IMG/VR virus record: IMGVR_UViG_3300044642_000273
Span: 1 to 52,394 of that record
DNA length: 52,394 nucleotides
Reading direction: 5' to 3' (one strand)
From: a virus
Positions 27,105 through 33,251 of this stretch are shown here, piece after piece (position 1 is the first letter of the stretch; each line of letters opens with the position of its first letter). Made by a program: the position numbers and the translations under genes. The notes under the pieces were generated by a model. It had not been told where the DNA came from, did not search any database, and saw nothing but the letters and a program-made list of their open reading frames with translations.

Positions 27105-27755
27105 CTATACTACGAGGTGGGCGTGGCGTGGGTACACGTGTAGAGAGGCCGCATTCCATATCATCTCACCTAACTCAAGAGTAGGGTAAGTGGTACGTAG
27201 GTCGGTCAACGCTTGAGCGTGTACGTAGTCATGCCATGCTTTATCTCCTTTATAGCCGAAGATAGCGTCGTTAGACCTCATGTAAACAAAGTAGTACAAC
27301 TTATCGTTACGAATAAACAATTGAGTAGAGTAGGTACAGATCATGTCTTTCATACCTAATCTAGTACTATCGGTATGTATAGACGGTCTAGTGTAGATCA
27401 TGTTACCCTGTCTACTATACCTATCTTTCTTTAGTGTATTGATTACATAATCGTATTGACTACCGTTCTCTTTACTCCAGATACACCAGCCGTAGTTACT
27501 ATTGACATTACCCTCTGTAGAGGCTATACTCCGCCAGATACTAGGTATAGGAGCAGGGATGTCCTGTATAGATAGACTCTGGCTCTTATACCACTGTAGC
27601 TCTCTAGCATTCCACTCCTGATTAACAGTACCAAAGATAGCTGTTTCATCTGCTACAAAACTAACATTCAATAGTTCTAACATACCTGTTTCATCAGGTT
27701 GTACAGTCCTAAAGAAGTTTCTAATACTTTCAACATTATAAGTTGTAGTCAACAT
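27105..27755 (-). CDS. Thymidylate synthase family; probable dCMP hydroxymethylase
   Basis: 216 residues. Family motifs are the catalytic Cys in KDMICTYSTQLFIR, YMRSNDAIFGYKGDKAWHDY, and LHVYPRH near the C-terminus. In thymidylate synthase the middle motif ends in an Asn that reads the uracil ring; here the aligned residue appears to be Asp (in YKGDKAW). Asp at that place is typical of cytosine-using members such as T4 dCMP hydroxymethylase. It is about 50 residues shorter than E. coli ThyA. Its start overlaps the previous stop (TAATG). Confidence 0.75.
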   Translation of the reverse strand: MLTTTYNVESIRNFFRTVQPDETGMLELLNVSFVADETAIFGTVNQEWNARELQWYKSQSLSIQDIPAPIPSIWRSIASTEGNVNSNYGWCIWSKENGSQYDYVINTLKKDRYSRQGNMIYTRPSIHTDSTRLGMKDMICTYSTQLFIRNDKLYYFVYMRSNDAIFGYKGDKAWHDYVHAQALTDLRTTYPTLELGEMIWNAASLHVYPRHAHLVV

Positions 27756-28375
27756 TATTCTTTATCCTTAAAAGGAGTACCTGATTGAGGCCGATCATCA
27801 CCCTGTTTATTGATATAAGAGTGTTCGATCATAAATAAAATGTTACAAGCGGCATGAGCTAAATGAGAAAGTTTAGTTTCTTCATCTAAATCTTCGCCAG
27901 ACCAGAATTGCATTAAATGCCTTTGTGTGGCAGAATAACATCTTGACCAGGCAATCATTTCGCCTTCTCTCCAAGAATTTGCACCATACTTATCAGCACC
28001 GATAGACAATACTTCGGCAATGTCTTTTAATGGACGTACAGGAAGTAAATCTAATCTTACTTTGCCAGAATCAAACTTTGGCGCTTTACCTTCGATAAAC
28101 TCAACTTTATCTTTAGTTTCAATTTTGCATTCTCTAGTTGTCATAATACTTTCTTTATTTGATGTTGGGCTCCCAAGCAACTCTTGAGTTGGGCTCCTAG
28201 GCGTCTTAGCGCTACTAGGCATAGGCTCAGTAATCGCCAAGACTGTAGGCCAAGGATGAGTAGCCTTGAGTTCGTCTTGCTGTCTCTGATTCTCTAACTC
28301 ATTCTCTCTACGAGCTACGTAATCTGCCAAAGTCATATCTAGACGATAGGCCTTTCTTTTATCACGGAAGCTCAT
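27755..28375 (-). CDS. dATP/dGTP pyrophosphohydrolase-like protein (DUF5664, MazG-like)
   Basis: 206 residues from the ATG at 28375, chosen because it overlaps the upstream stop as ATGA. The first 95 residues are a charged, low-similarity extension. The conserved part is KFDSGKVRLDLLPVRPLKDI, then IGADKYGANSWREGEMIAWS, RHLMQFWSGEDLDEETKLSH and LAHAACNILFMIE, the DUF5664 pattern related to MazZ. It would hydrolyse dNTPs to dNMPs. An internal ATG at 28142 could give a shorter product of normal family length. Confidence 0.75.
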   Translation of the reverse strand: MSFRDKRKAYRLDMTLADYVARRENELENQRQQDELKATHPWPTVLAITEPMPSSAKTPRSPTQELLGSPTSNKESIMTTRECKIETKDKVEFIEGKAPKFDSGKVRLDLLPVRPLKDIAEVLSIGADKYGANSWREGEMIAWSRCYSATQRHLMQFWSGEDLDEETKLSHLAHAACNILFMIEHSYINKQGDDRPQSGTPFKDKE

Positions 28376-28785
28376 TCTACATTCTCCATAGCCAAAGTAC
28401 GCTGGACTAAGATTTGAGTATGAGTGTCTTCTGGACCTTTCCATCCTTCTGGCTTTACTAGGTCGGTTTTAAAACCACCTCTCTTGTTTCCGTTCTGACC
28501 AACCTCTTTGGCGAGGTTACAAGCCATCACAGCATCAAAGCCACTTTGGAGTGGAAAACCATGTTTGTCTAAACTACCTACAGCGAATACTATCAAGTCT
28601 AACAAAGCATCATACTGCTCTACTAGAGTATCGGCTTCGGCATACTCGTTTAATTCTTCTTGCATTGCGGCTATTCTAAACGCCTTCTCTTCGTAAGGGA
28701 GGTGTCTAGGCGGACCGTTATAATCGATACCAAACTTGGTATGCATGGTATTCAAGGCGGTTAGTAGGTTATTCTCTGCTGTCAT
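28372..28785 (-). CDS. MazG-like nucleotide pyrophosphohydrolase
   Basis: 137 residues. The all-alpha NTP pyrophosphohydrolase pattern is clear: MQEELNEYAEADTLVEQYDA gives the EExxE metal site and LLDLIVFAVGSLDKHGF the ExxD-type partner helix. Phage MazG-like enzymes of this group remove non-canonical or excess nucleotides. It is the first gene of the leftward arm. Confidence 0.8.
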   Translation of the reverse strand: MTAENNLLTALNTMHTKFGIDYNGPPRHLPYEEKAFRIAAMQEELNEYAEADTLVEQYDALLDLIVFAVGSLDKHGFPLQSGFDAVMACNLAKEVGQNGNKRGGFKTDLVKPEGWKGPEDTHTQILVQRTLAMENVE

Positions 28786-28944
28786 GTTATCTGCTCACTC
28801 TTGGTTAATGTAATCTTTAGGTAACCTAAGCATATCCTATACAGGTCTTTGCTAGGTCTATAGTAAGGTTATTTATAGTAGTATCTATAGAGTAGTATCC
28901 CTAGGCTAAATACCTAGGACTGCTAAGGATATCTTATACTACTC

Positions 28945-29190
28945 CTATAGGGATACCGGGCAGGTGGTATGTAGTGGTAACCACACGGCTTCTTTATAGG
29001 GATACTCAAGTCATTCTTACAGGTTATGTCGTGGTGGGCTAAAGATGTAGTGGTCGCTGAACTGCTGTATAAGATACTTCCTAATCTTCTCTTATACCTT
29101 ATCCTATACATCGTCTTTGACGGATAGGAGCGCTCTATGATCTTGCCCAAAGACGAAACCCCTGTTTTTGGTTTATAGGGATACTCAAGT
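28945..29190 (+). repeat. TATAGGGATAC direct repeats
   Basis: TTTATAGGGATACTCAAGT occurs at 28993-29011 and 29172-29190, and a shorter copy, CTATAGGGATACC, at 28945-28957. All point the same way. TATAGGGA resembles the initiation segment of T7-type promoters, but the bases just upstream are not conserved among the copies, so promoter function is uncertain. They could also be operator sites. Confidence 0.55.
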
Positions 29191-29204
29191 TAGCTACTAT
29201 CACA

Positions 29205-29367
29205 TAAGTTATTGATTTGTATACCTTTTTATCCCAAGGAGCTAAGTTATTGATTTTAAACACTATTTTATAGACACCGAAGGTATACCGACAAACGATG
29301 GAAAAGTGCTCTAAGTTATTGATTTTAAACGAATTGTGAAATCCAGGCTAAGTTATTGATTTTAAAC
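29205..29367 (+). promoter_or_regulatory. Four tandem TAAGTTATTGATTT(TAAAC) elements; candidate phage RNAP promoters
   Basis: Copies at 29205-29218 (shorter), 29243-29261, 29312-29330 and 29349-29367. The last three share TAAGTTATTGATTTTAAAC exactly. Two more copies lie just upstream of genes at 32874 and 36666. All face rightward and no reverse copy was noticed in the left arm. Repetition, orientation and placement before ribosome sites fit promoters of a single-subunit phage polymerase, which this phage encodes. A role as replication iterons is the main alternative. Confidence 0.55.
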
Positions 29368-29518
29368 GATTTTTCAACAATACCCTGAAAAACGACCTTA
29401 GATCAATACCCGGTATACCCTAGATGTCCATTTTTGTACTGGTACCCAAGAAAAGATAATTTAGCTGAAAAGACTGAATAATCTCACTTACTTATTATTA
29501 GTATTAATATGTTACTAG

Positions 29519-29622
29519 ATTAACTGAATATCGAATATCGATAACTGGCGTAATAAATATAATAACTGAATATCTTAACGGATAACTGGAATAATATGAA
29601 TCGTGAGATTAACTGGAAATTA
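29519..29622 (+). repeat. Iteron-like TAACTG boxes at about 21-bp spacing
   Basis: TAACTG starts at 29521, 29542, 29563, 29583 and 29610, giving spacings of 21, 21, 20 and 27, close to two helical turns for the first four. The extended consensus is roughly WTAACTGRAWAT. Same-face spacing suggests cooperative binding of one protein: a replication initiator or a repressor of the first rightward genes. The binding protein is unknown. Confidence 0.55.
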
Positions 29623-29667
29623 TCTAATCTATATATTAATTTCATATTAACTTAAAGGATAAATATT

Positions 29668-30015
29668 ATGAAAAACTTTATTACTGTATCTCTTGATGGT
29701 TTAGGTAAATTCGTATTAACTGAAACTCGTTTAGTAGTTCAAAACACTGTTATTGTTGAAACCGATAATACAGCTGAATTAACTACAGCTATTTCTAATT
29801 TAACTGAATATAAACGTGCTCAGTTTACAGAAGACGCTAAAAGCGAATTTAAACGAATTGAAAAGGAAGCCAAAATGGCTAACAAACTTAAAAACGACGT
29901 AAAACGTCAAGAACGTGAAGCTAAGAAAGCAGAACGTAAACAAGCTCAAGAAGCTAAGCTAATCGAAAGAATGGCTAAACTTCAAGCACAACTTGAAAAA
30001 GTAAAATCAGCATAA
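29668..30015 (+). CDS. Coiled-coil protein, first gene of the rightward arm
   Basis: 115 residues. The beta-prone start (MKNFITVSLDGLGKFVLTET) leads into a long Lys/Glu/Ala coiled coil from about residue 50 to the end. AAAGGATAAATATT precedes the ATG. Its stop codon lies inside stem I of the first hammerhead ribozyme. As the first early gene it may be a host-takeover protein; no family is recognised. Confidence 0.7.
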   Translation: MKNFITVSLDGLGKFVLTETRLVVQNTVIVETDNTAELTTAISNLTEYKRAQFTEDAKSEFKRIEKEAKMANKLKNDVKRQEREAKKAERKQAQEAKLIERMAKLQAQLEKVKSA

Positions 30016-30061
30016 CTGATGAGTCCTTTATGGACGAAACTACCGAAAGGTAGTCTTATGC
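30010..30061 (+). ncRNA. Hammerhead ribozyme 1 (type I)
   Basis: Stem I is GCATAA (30010-30015) with TTATGC (30056-30061). The core CTGATGA is at 30016-30022. Stem II is GTCC/GGAC with loop TTTAT. GAA follows at 30036-30038. Stem III is ACTACC/GGTAGT capped by a GAAA tetraloop. The predicted cut is after GTC at 30055. The upstream gene's TAA stop is part of stem I, so a terminating ribosome would hide the fold until it leaves. Confidence 0.95.
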
Positions 30062-30130
30062 ACAGAGTGAGCGAAAGCTAATACTTAACCTGCTATTATC
30101 GATTAAGAAGTACGATAAAATACGGGTATT

Positions 30131-30256
30131 ATGAAAAATCAACGAGCAATACGTAATACTGTGGGTGCAAACACTAATCATGTTAGATTCAAGAGGAATG
30201 GACTTGTAAGACTATTCAAACCAAAGTATATGACTAGAGCATATGCAGTTAATTAG
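30131..30256 (+). CDS. Small basic peptide
   Basis: 41 residues, very basic (MKNQRAIRNTVGANTNHVRF at the start). The ribosome site is weak (a GGGT shortly upstream). It lies between ribozymes 1 and 2. It could be a nucleic-acid-binding peptide; function unknown. Confidence 0.45.
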   Translation: MKNQRAIRNTVGANTNHVRFKRNGLVRLFKPKYMTRAYAVN

Positions 30257-30279
30257 TATCTAGAAACTAATTCTTATCC

Positions 30280-30369
30280 ATGAGAGTTCATGAGATCGTT
30301 CGTTATATCGAATCGTTAAAAGAATATAAACGGTTAAGTGGATATGCCGTTCTTACCACAGTAGAGTAA
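30280..30369 (+). CDS. Possible 29-residue peptide
   Basis: Frame MRVHEIVRYIESLKEYKRLS continues to VLTTVE. No good ribosome site is seen. Its TAA overlaps an ATG (TAATG) that opens a 17-codon frame to 30422, a coupling style used by real genes nearby. Weak support. Confidence 0.25.
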   Translation: MRVHEIVRYIESLKEYKRLSGYAVLTTVE

Positions 30370-30403
30370 TGCACTTAAAATCAGACGCATTCATCGAGCC
30401 AGT

Positions 30404-30466
30404 GATCTGCAGAACGATGTAAAAGTAATCGAACAGATCCGTTTTGAGGACAACGTAAAAGTCCTC
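30404..30466 (+). ncRNA. Two adjacent RNA hairpins of unknown role
   Basis: GATCTG (30404-30409) pairs with CAGATC (30434-30439) around an inner CGAT/ATCG pair, and GAGGAC (30446-30451) pairs with GTCCTC (30461-30466). No U-tract follows, so these are not ordinary terminators. They lie in the leader of the 48-residue gene. Confidence 0.4.
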
Positions 30467-30487
30467 ACCAATTATAGTAAAGGAAAT

Positions 30488-30634
30488 ATGAATAAAATTA
30501 TATATAATGGACTTACACGTCCGCAAATGGTTTCTATGATTCACATGGAAACTGATACTTCATTCTGGTGCTACAAAGTGTCTGATGAAGAATTAATCGA
30601 AGGTTTTAAACAAATCTTTGGTACATCTAACTGA
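30488..30634 (+). CDS. Small hypothetical protein ending inside ribozyme 2
   Basis: 48 residues (MNKIIYNGLTRPQMVSMIHM, then SFWCYKVSDEELIEGFKQIF). AAAGGAAAT lies directly before the ATG, the common ribosome site of this arm. Its TGA stop (30632-30634) is the TGA of the ribozyme's CTGATGA core. Function unknown. Confidence 0.65.
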   Translation: MNKIIYNGLTRPQMVSMIHMETDTSFWCYKVSDEELIEGFKQIFGTSN

Positions 30635-30741
30635 TGAGTCCGTAAGGACGAAACCACCCAATATGAAATTCAACAAAACATCGTTGAGCGTATGCGACGA
30701 GCATCCCATTGGAGCTCCAAACTCCCAGAGTGGTCTTAGAT
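30625..30741 (+). ncRNA. Hammerhead ribozyme 2 with long stem III insertion
   Basis: Stem I is ATCTAA (30625-30630) with TTAGAT (30736-30741). CTGATGA is at 30631-30637. Stem II is GTCC-GTAA-GGAC. GAA at 30650-30652 leads into stem III ACCAC (30653-30657) with GTGGT (30730-30734). The predicted cut is after GTC at 30735. Instead of a tetraloop, stem III is closed by 72 bases that include a TTGGAGCTCCAA palindrome. All core bases are intact. Confidence 0.88.
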
Positions 30742-30755
30742 TAAAAGGAATTATT

Positions 30756-30968
30756 ATGAGTATTTATACAAGTGCATTAGCACGAATCGAAGAAGTAAAT
30801 CGATTAAACAAAAACTTAGGTCATAAAGACGAATGTGGAATTACTGAATCGAAAGATCCAGTCGGCGAAGTAGATCGCTCAGAAGCTGCTTACATTGTTA
30901 AGCGTGCTAAAGAGTTAGGTATTACTCCGTTTGAATTCATTATGAAACCTCTATCAGAGAAGAAATAA
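30756..30968 (+). CDS. Small hypothetical protein
   Basis: 70 residues from the ATG at 30756, which has AAAAGGA upstream. A longer frame from 30618 would run through ribozyme 2 and is rejected. The sequence is charged and helical, ending in VKRAKELGITPFEFIMKPLS. Its stop overlaps the next start (TAATG). It is the first gene after the ribozyme 2 cut. Confidence 0.65.
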   Translation: MSIYTSALARIEEVNRLNKNLGHKDECGITESKDPVGEVDRSEAAYIVKRAKELGITPFEFIMKPLSEKK

Positions 30969-31078
30969 TGGATCACAGTAGTCCTAGTGTAACTGAAATT
31001 ATCGAATGGATAGCGACCATTGCGATGTGTACATCATTCTTTGTGATTACATCTTATATTATCGCTAAAATAATTTAA
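30968..31078 (+). CDS. Single-span membrane peptide
   Basis: 36 residues: polar start MDHSSPSVTEIIEW and one hydrophobic helix (IATIAMCTSFFVITSYIIA). The ATG overlaps the upstream stop, so translation is probably coupled. Function unknown; small early membrane peptides often act on the host envelope. Confidence 0.5.
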   Translation: MDHSSPSVTEIIEWIATIAMCTSFFVITSYIIAKII

Positions 31079-31092
31079 TTAAAGGAAATATT

Positions 31093-31350
31093 ATGAAAAG
31101 AGACTATATTGCAGCTTACAATCAACTACAAAAGATCGGCGTTCCTGTATATGAGCATAGTGATGATAAAGGAAACTTTAGCATTGATGCAGAACATCCA
31201 GAATCGTATCTTTGGTGTGATTACTACGATGGTAGCTCCATCCCAGATTGGGACTTTGGCGTTAATCCAAAAATCGGACAAATCCTCTCAAAACGTGGAT
31301 TGTTCGCAGAATGGGTTAATCCAGGACGACTCGCTGTTTACATTATTTAA
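31093..31350 (+). CDS. Hypothetical protein
   Basis: 85 residues (MKRDYIAAYNQLQKIGVPVY, then DYYDGSSIPDWDFGVNPKIG). AAAGGAAAT precedes the ATG. No family is recognised. Sequence in the +1 frame after its stop looks protein-like, see the next entry. Confidence 0.65.
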   Translation: MKRDYIAAYNQLQKIGVPVYEHSDDKGNFSIDAEHPESYLWCDYYDGSSIPDWDFGVNPKIGQILSKRGLFAEWVNPGRLAVYII

Positions 31351-31441
31351 AGTAAACGGAAAAGAGTATCACATACTTGCCTACGCTATGCAAATGGCGA
31401 ATGGCAAGGAAATAGAAATCATTAAACATAAAGGAAATTAA
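31321..31441 (+). other. Possible +1-frame extension or overlapping gene
   Basis: In the +1 frame relative to the 85-residue gene, an open stretch reads DDSLFTLFKVNGKEYHILAY onward and ends KHKGN before a stop at 31441. No start codon with a ribosome site lies near. It may be reached by frameshifting near the ATT-TAA at 31345-31350, be a decayed gene part, or be chance. Confidence 0.25.
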
Positions 31442-31442
31442 T

Positions 31443-31694
31443 ATGAACATGGAACAATTTAAAGAGTTGCAGCAGTATTATGCGCACGATCTATTTGACT
31501 TCGTCTATGGCGAAGGCTTATCATACGAGCTTTACGATAAACTATTTACCATCTATACCGAATCAGGTGAGATGCCTTATGGTGTCGCTAAAGCTCGAAC
31601 TGACGATCCATATACATGGATTGATGATCGCTTTACAGCGTTTATTGAGCAGAACAATCTGCAAGATGAATGTGCAATTGAAAACATTAATTAA
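31443..31694 (+). CDS. Small acidic hypothetical protein
   Basis: 83 residues, acidic and aromatic-rich (LQQYYAHDLFDFVYGEGLSY). The ATG follows AAAGGAAATTAAT. No family is recognised. Confidence 0.65.
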   Translation: MNMEQFKELQQYYAHDLFDFVYGEGLSYELYDKLFTIYTESGEMPYGVAKARTDDPYTWIDDRFTAFIEQNNLQDECAIENIN

Positions 31695-31703
31695 GGAAAA
31701 CTT

Positions 31704-31802
31704 ATGAAATATTATTTCGTATTACAAGATGGTTCAGTAGTGTTTGCAAAAACATACGTAGAGCTTAAAGATAAAATTAAACAATACATAGAAAGTAACT
31801 AA
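31704..31802 (+). CDS. 32-residue peptide
   Basis: MKYYFVLQDGSVVFAKTYVE then LKDKIKQYIESN. AAGGAAAA lies upstream, and its TAA overlaps the next ATG (TAATG). The short beta-strand pattern followed by a helix looks like a folded micro-protein. Function unknown. Confidence 0.5.
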   Translation: MKYYFVLQDGSVVFAKTYVELKDKIKQYIESN

Positions 31803-31978
31803 TGGAATTTATTACAGCACTTATAATCTTAGCAATTTTCGTAGTAGCGGTTATTGGTTATATCATGAACATTGTTAAACTTGTCAGATCTACAGAAATG
31901 ACAGGTAAAACTATTGCACGTGGAATTGGAATATTCTTCTTCCCATTGGGTGCAATCTTAGGTTATGTGTCTAACTGA
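31802..31978 (+). CDS. Small two-span membrane protein ending inside ribozyme 3
   Basis: 58 residues with two hydrophobic stretches (FITALIILAIFVVAVIGYIM and IGIFFFPLGAILGY) joined by a charged loop. The TGA stop (31976-31978) is within the CTGATGA core of ribozyme 3. It could be a holin-like or superinfection protein given the transglycosylase gene next door, but this is speculation. Confidence 0.55.
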   Translation: MEFITALIILAIFVVAVIGYIMNIVKLVRSTEMTGKTIARGIGIFFFPLGAILGYVSN

Positions 31979-32019
31979 TGAGTCGGTAACGACGAAACCG
32001 TAGTGATACGGTCTTAGAC
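31969..32019 (+). ncRNA. Hammerhead ribozyme 3 (type I)
   Basis: Stem I is GTCTAA (31969-31974) with TTAGAC (32014-32019). CTGATGA is at 31975-31981. Stem II is GTCG-GTAA-CGAC. Stem III is ACCGTA-GTGA-TACGGT. The predicted cut is after GTC at 32013. Outside stem II it is identical to ribozyme 8, showing recent duplication or exchange within the genome. Confidence 0.95.
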
Positions 32020-32043
32020 TAAAAGGAGTAGTAAACACTTATT

Positions 32044-32544
32044 ATGAAAAATAATATAAAAGTTGTTATATTGGCTACGTTGATCTTTTTATTAGGTTTG
32101 TTAATCGGTGTAATGATTAAACAAGAAAAAGAAGAGCCAATGATTGTAAAGCCTGTAACAACACAACAGTACGTGAAATACATACGACAAGAAGCTAAAA
32201 AGATCGGTTTAGATCCTGAATTAGCTCTTGCAGTGGCGATTACAGAAAGTGAATTGAACCCTGATGCTAGAAGTAAAGTAGGTGCTATTGGTATTATGCA
32301 AGTAATGCCGACAACTGCTAAATATCTAGGATTTGATCCACACGATCCTACAGAAAATATTAAAGGTGGCTTAGCTTACCTTAAATATCTTGTAGAAAAG
32401 TTTGGTGTAGAGCATGGTGTAGCAGCTTATAACGCTGGTCCAACCCGTATGCATAAAGTGCGTGCTGGTGCTTCAACAATGCCACGTGAAACTAAACACT
32501 ACATCAAGAAAGTAATCGCTAAGAAAAATGAATTAGAAGTTTAA
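32044..32544 (+). CDS. Membrane-anchored lytic transglycosylase (SLT domain)
   Basis: 166 residues. An N-terminal membrane helix (VVILATLIFLLGLLIGVMI, about residues 7-25) probably acts as a signal anchor. The SLT domain has the catalytic Glu in AITESELNPDARS, then GAIGIMQVMPTTAKYLGF and AYNAGPTRMHKV. It would cleave peptidoglycan in the periplasm for lysis or entry. It is the first gene after the ribozyme 3 cut. A second SLT protein is encoded at 48.4 kb. Confidence 0.85.
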   Translation: MKNNIKVVILATLIFLLGLLIGVMIKQEKEEPMIVKPVTTQQYVKYIRQEAKKIGLDPELALAVAITESELNPDARSKVGAIGIMQVMPTTAKYLGFDPHDPTENIKGGLAYLKYLVEKFGVEHGVAAYNAGPTRMHKVRAGASTMPRETKHYIKKVIAKKNELEV

Positions 32545-32562
32545 TATTATAAAGGAAATAAA

Positions 32563-32709
32563 ATGGAAATGAAGTATTTAATTATCGCAATCGGTATAGT
32601 GTATTTACTAATTGGTATCGATCAGCTTCGCAAAGGAGCTGTTGGTAACTTTATTATTTATGCTGGATATGCGTTTAGTAACGTCGGCCTATTTATGATG
32701 GCCAAATAA
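32563..32709 (+). CDS. Small membrane protein
   Basis: 48 residues with two hydrophobic segments (YLIIAIGIVYLLIGI and FIIYAGYAFSNVGLFMM) separated by DQLRKGAVGN. AAAGGAAATAAA precedes the ATG. It directly follows the transglycosylase gene, so a holin-like role is possible but unproven. Confidence 0.55.
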   Translation: MEMKYLIIAIGIVYLLIGIDQLRKGAVGNFIIYAGYAFSNVGLFMMAK

Positions 32710-32717
32710 GATTGCCT

Positions 32718-32854
32718 GGTTGGAGCATCACGAAAGTGAAAACAACCTAGCGCTTATTCGCTCTACCCTTTGATCGGGTAAGCGCACGCTTTTGCATCTT
32801 GAGCGGAAAAATCAAGGTGCCATTTGGAATGCATTTTACACTAGAATGTATTCC
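32718..32854 (+). ncRNA. Structured non-coding RNA element with four hairpins
   Basis: Four stems follow one another: GGTTG/CAACC (32718-32747) enclosing TCAC-GAAA-GTGA; GCGCTT/AAGCGC (32750-32785) enclosing ACCC/GGGT; GCATCTTGA with TCAAGGTGC (32794-32820); and GGAATGCATT with AATGTATTCC (32826-32854). Nothing codes here and no U-tract follows. It ends 20 bases before a candidate promoter. It could be a small RNA, an RNase-resistant element or a regulatory leader. Confidence 0.55.
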
Positions 32855-32873
32855 CAATGACTCAACTATTACG

Positions 32874-32890
32874 TAAGTTATTGATTTTAA
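32874..32890 (+). promoter_or_regulatory. Candidate phage RNAP promoter
   Basis: TAAGTTATTGATTTTAA, identical to the control-region repeats over 17 bases, lies just upstream of a ribosome site (TAAGGAAAT) and the ATG at 32903. The bases before it (CAACTATTACG) are almost the same as before the copy at 36666. Confidence 0.55.
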
Positions 32891-32902
32891 TAAGGAAATT
32901 TT

Positions 32903-33250
32903 ATGAATATACAAGAAATGAGAGCCAACTTTCTAAATGGCAAATTATATGCAATGCATCATGCTTACTCAGACGTTAATCCGTATGAAGTATTACGAGT
33001 TGTAAGTGATAATTGTTTGGAGATACGTGCAATGGACCATGAAAATGATCCTAACGATATGCCAAAGTTTATAGCAGGTGGCTTTAGCGTCATTTGCACT
33101 CATTTTGGATCTCGAGTAATCACTTCAAATCCAAATAATCGTGTAATTCGTATTAGACGTAGAAAGAAAGATCCAAATAGATGGGTTCACAAAGGTATGA
33201 GATTTACCTTAGATGTAGAACCTCATGCTTATTACGATCATAATTTCTAA
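32903..33250 (+). CDS. Hypothetical protein
   Basis: 115 residues. The middle is mixed alpha/beta with a basic run (NNRVIRIRRRKKDPNRWVHK) and the end is aromatic (EPHAYYDHNF). First gene after a candidate promoter. No family is recognised. Confidence 0.65.
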   Translation: MNIQEMRANFLNGKLYAMHHAYSDVNPYEVLRVVSDNCLEIRAMDHENDPNDMPKFIAGGFSVICTHFGSRVITSNPNNRVIRIRRRKKDPNRWVHKGMRFTLDVEPHAYYDHNF

Positions 33251-33251
33251 T

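Larger units (their letters stand above)
28786..29667. promoter_or_regulatory. Divergent control region between the two genome arms
   Basis: 882 bases with no convincing gene. From left to right it holds a perfect inverted repeat TTAGGT-A-ACCTAA (28817-28829), two CCTAGG palindromes (28900, 28913), several CTATAG-type words, TATAGGGATAC repeats (28945-29190), four TAAGTTATTGATTT repeats (29205-29367) and five TAACTG boxes (29521-29615), and it becomes very A/T-rich toward the first rightward gene. It is the natural site for promoters of both arms and possibly an origin. A 75-codon minus-strand frame (28923-29150) is judged chance. Confidence 0.7.

Noticed and set aside
26961-27143. 60-codon + strand frame before the hydroxymethylase gene
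   Set aside because: It runs against all surrounding genes, overlaps the end of the hydroxymethylase gene and lacks a convincing start.
27755-28375. Full Z-genome (2-aminoadenine) pathway because of the MazZ-related protein
   Set aside because: No PurZ or DatZ is visible, and the DNA polymerase is T7 gp5-like; the DUF5664 family is common in phages without Z-DNA.
28923-29150. 75-codon minus-strand frame in the control region
   Set aside because: Arg/Tyr/Ser-rich sequence without a ribosome site, lying across the TATAGGGATAC repeats; more likely chance.
29242-29367. TAAGTTATTGATT repeats as a CRISPR array
   Set aside because: Repeats are only 14-19 bases, spacings are irregular (38, 69, 37) and there are no cas genes.
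30583-30604. CTGATGA then ATCGAAGG as an extra hammerhead before ribozyme 2
   Set aside because: The second core segment reads GAAG rather than GAAA and no stem III or stem I partner exists.
30618-30755. Upstream extension of the 70-residue gene through ribozyme 2
   Set aside because: It would be cut by the ribozyme at 30735, and a better ATG with AAAAGGA lies at 30756.
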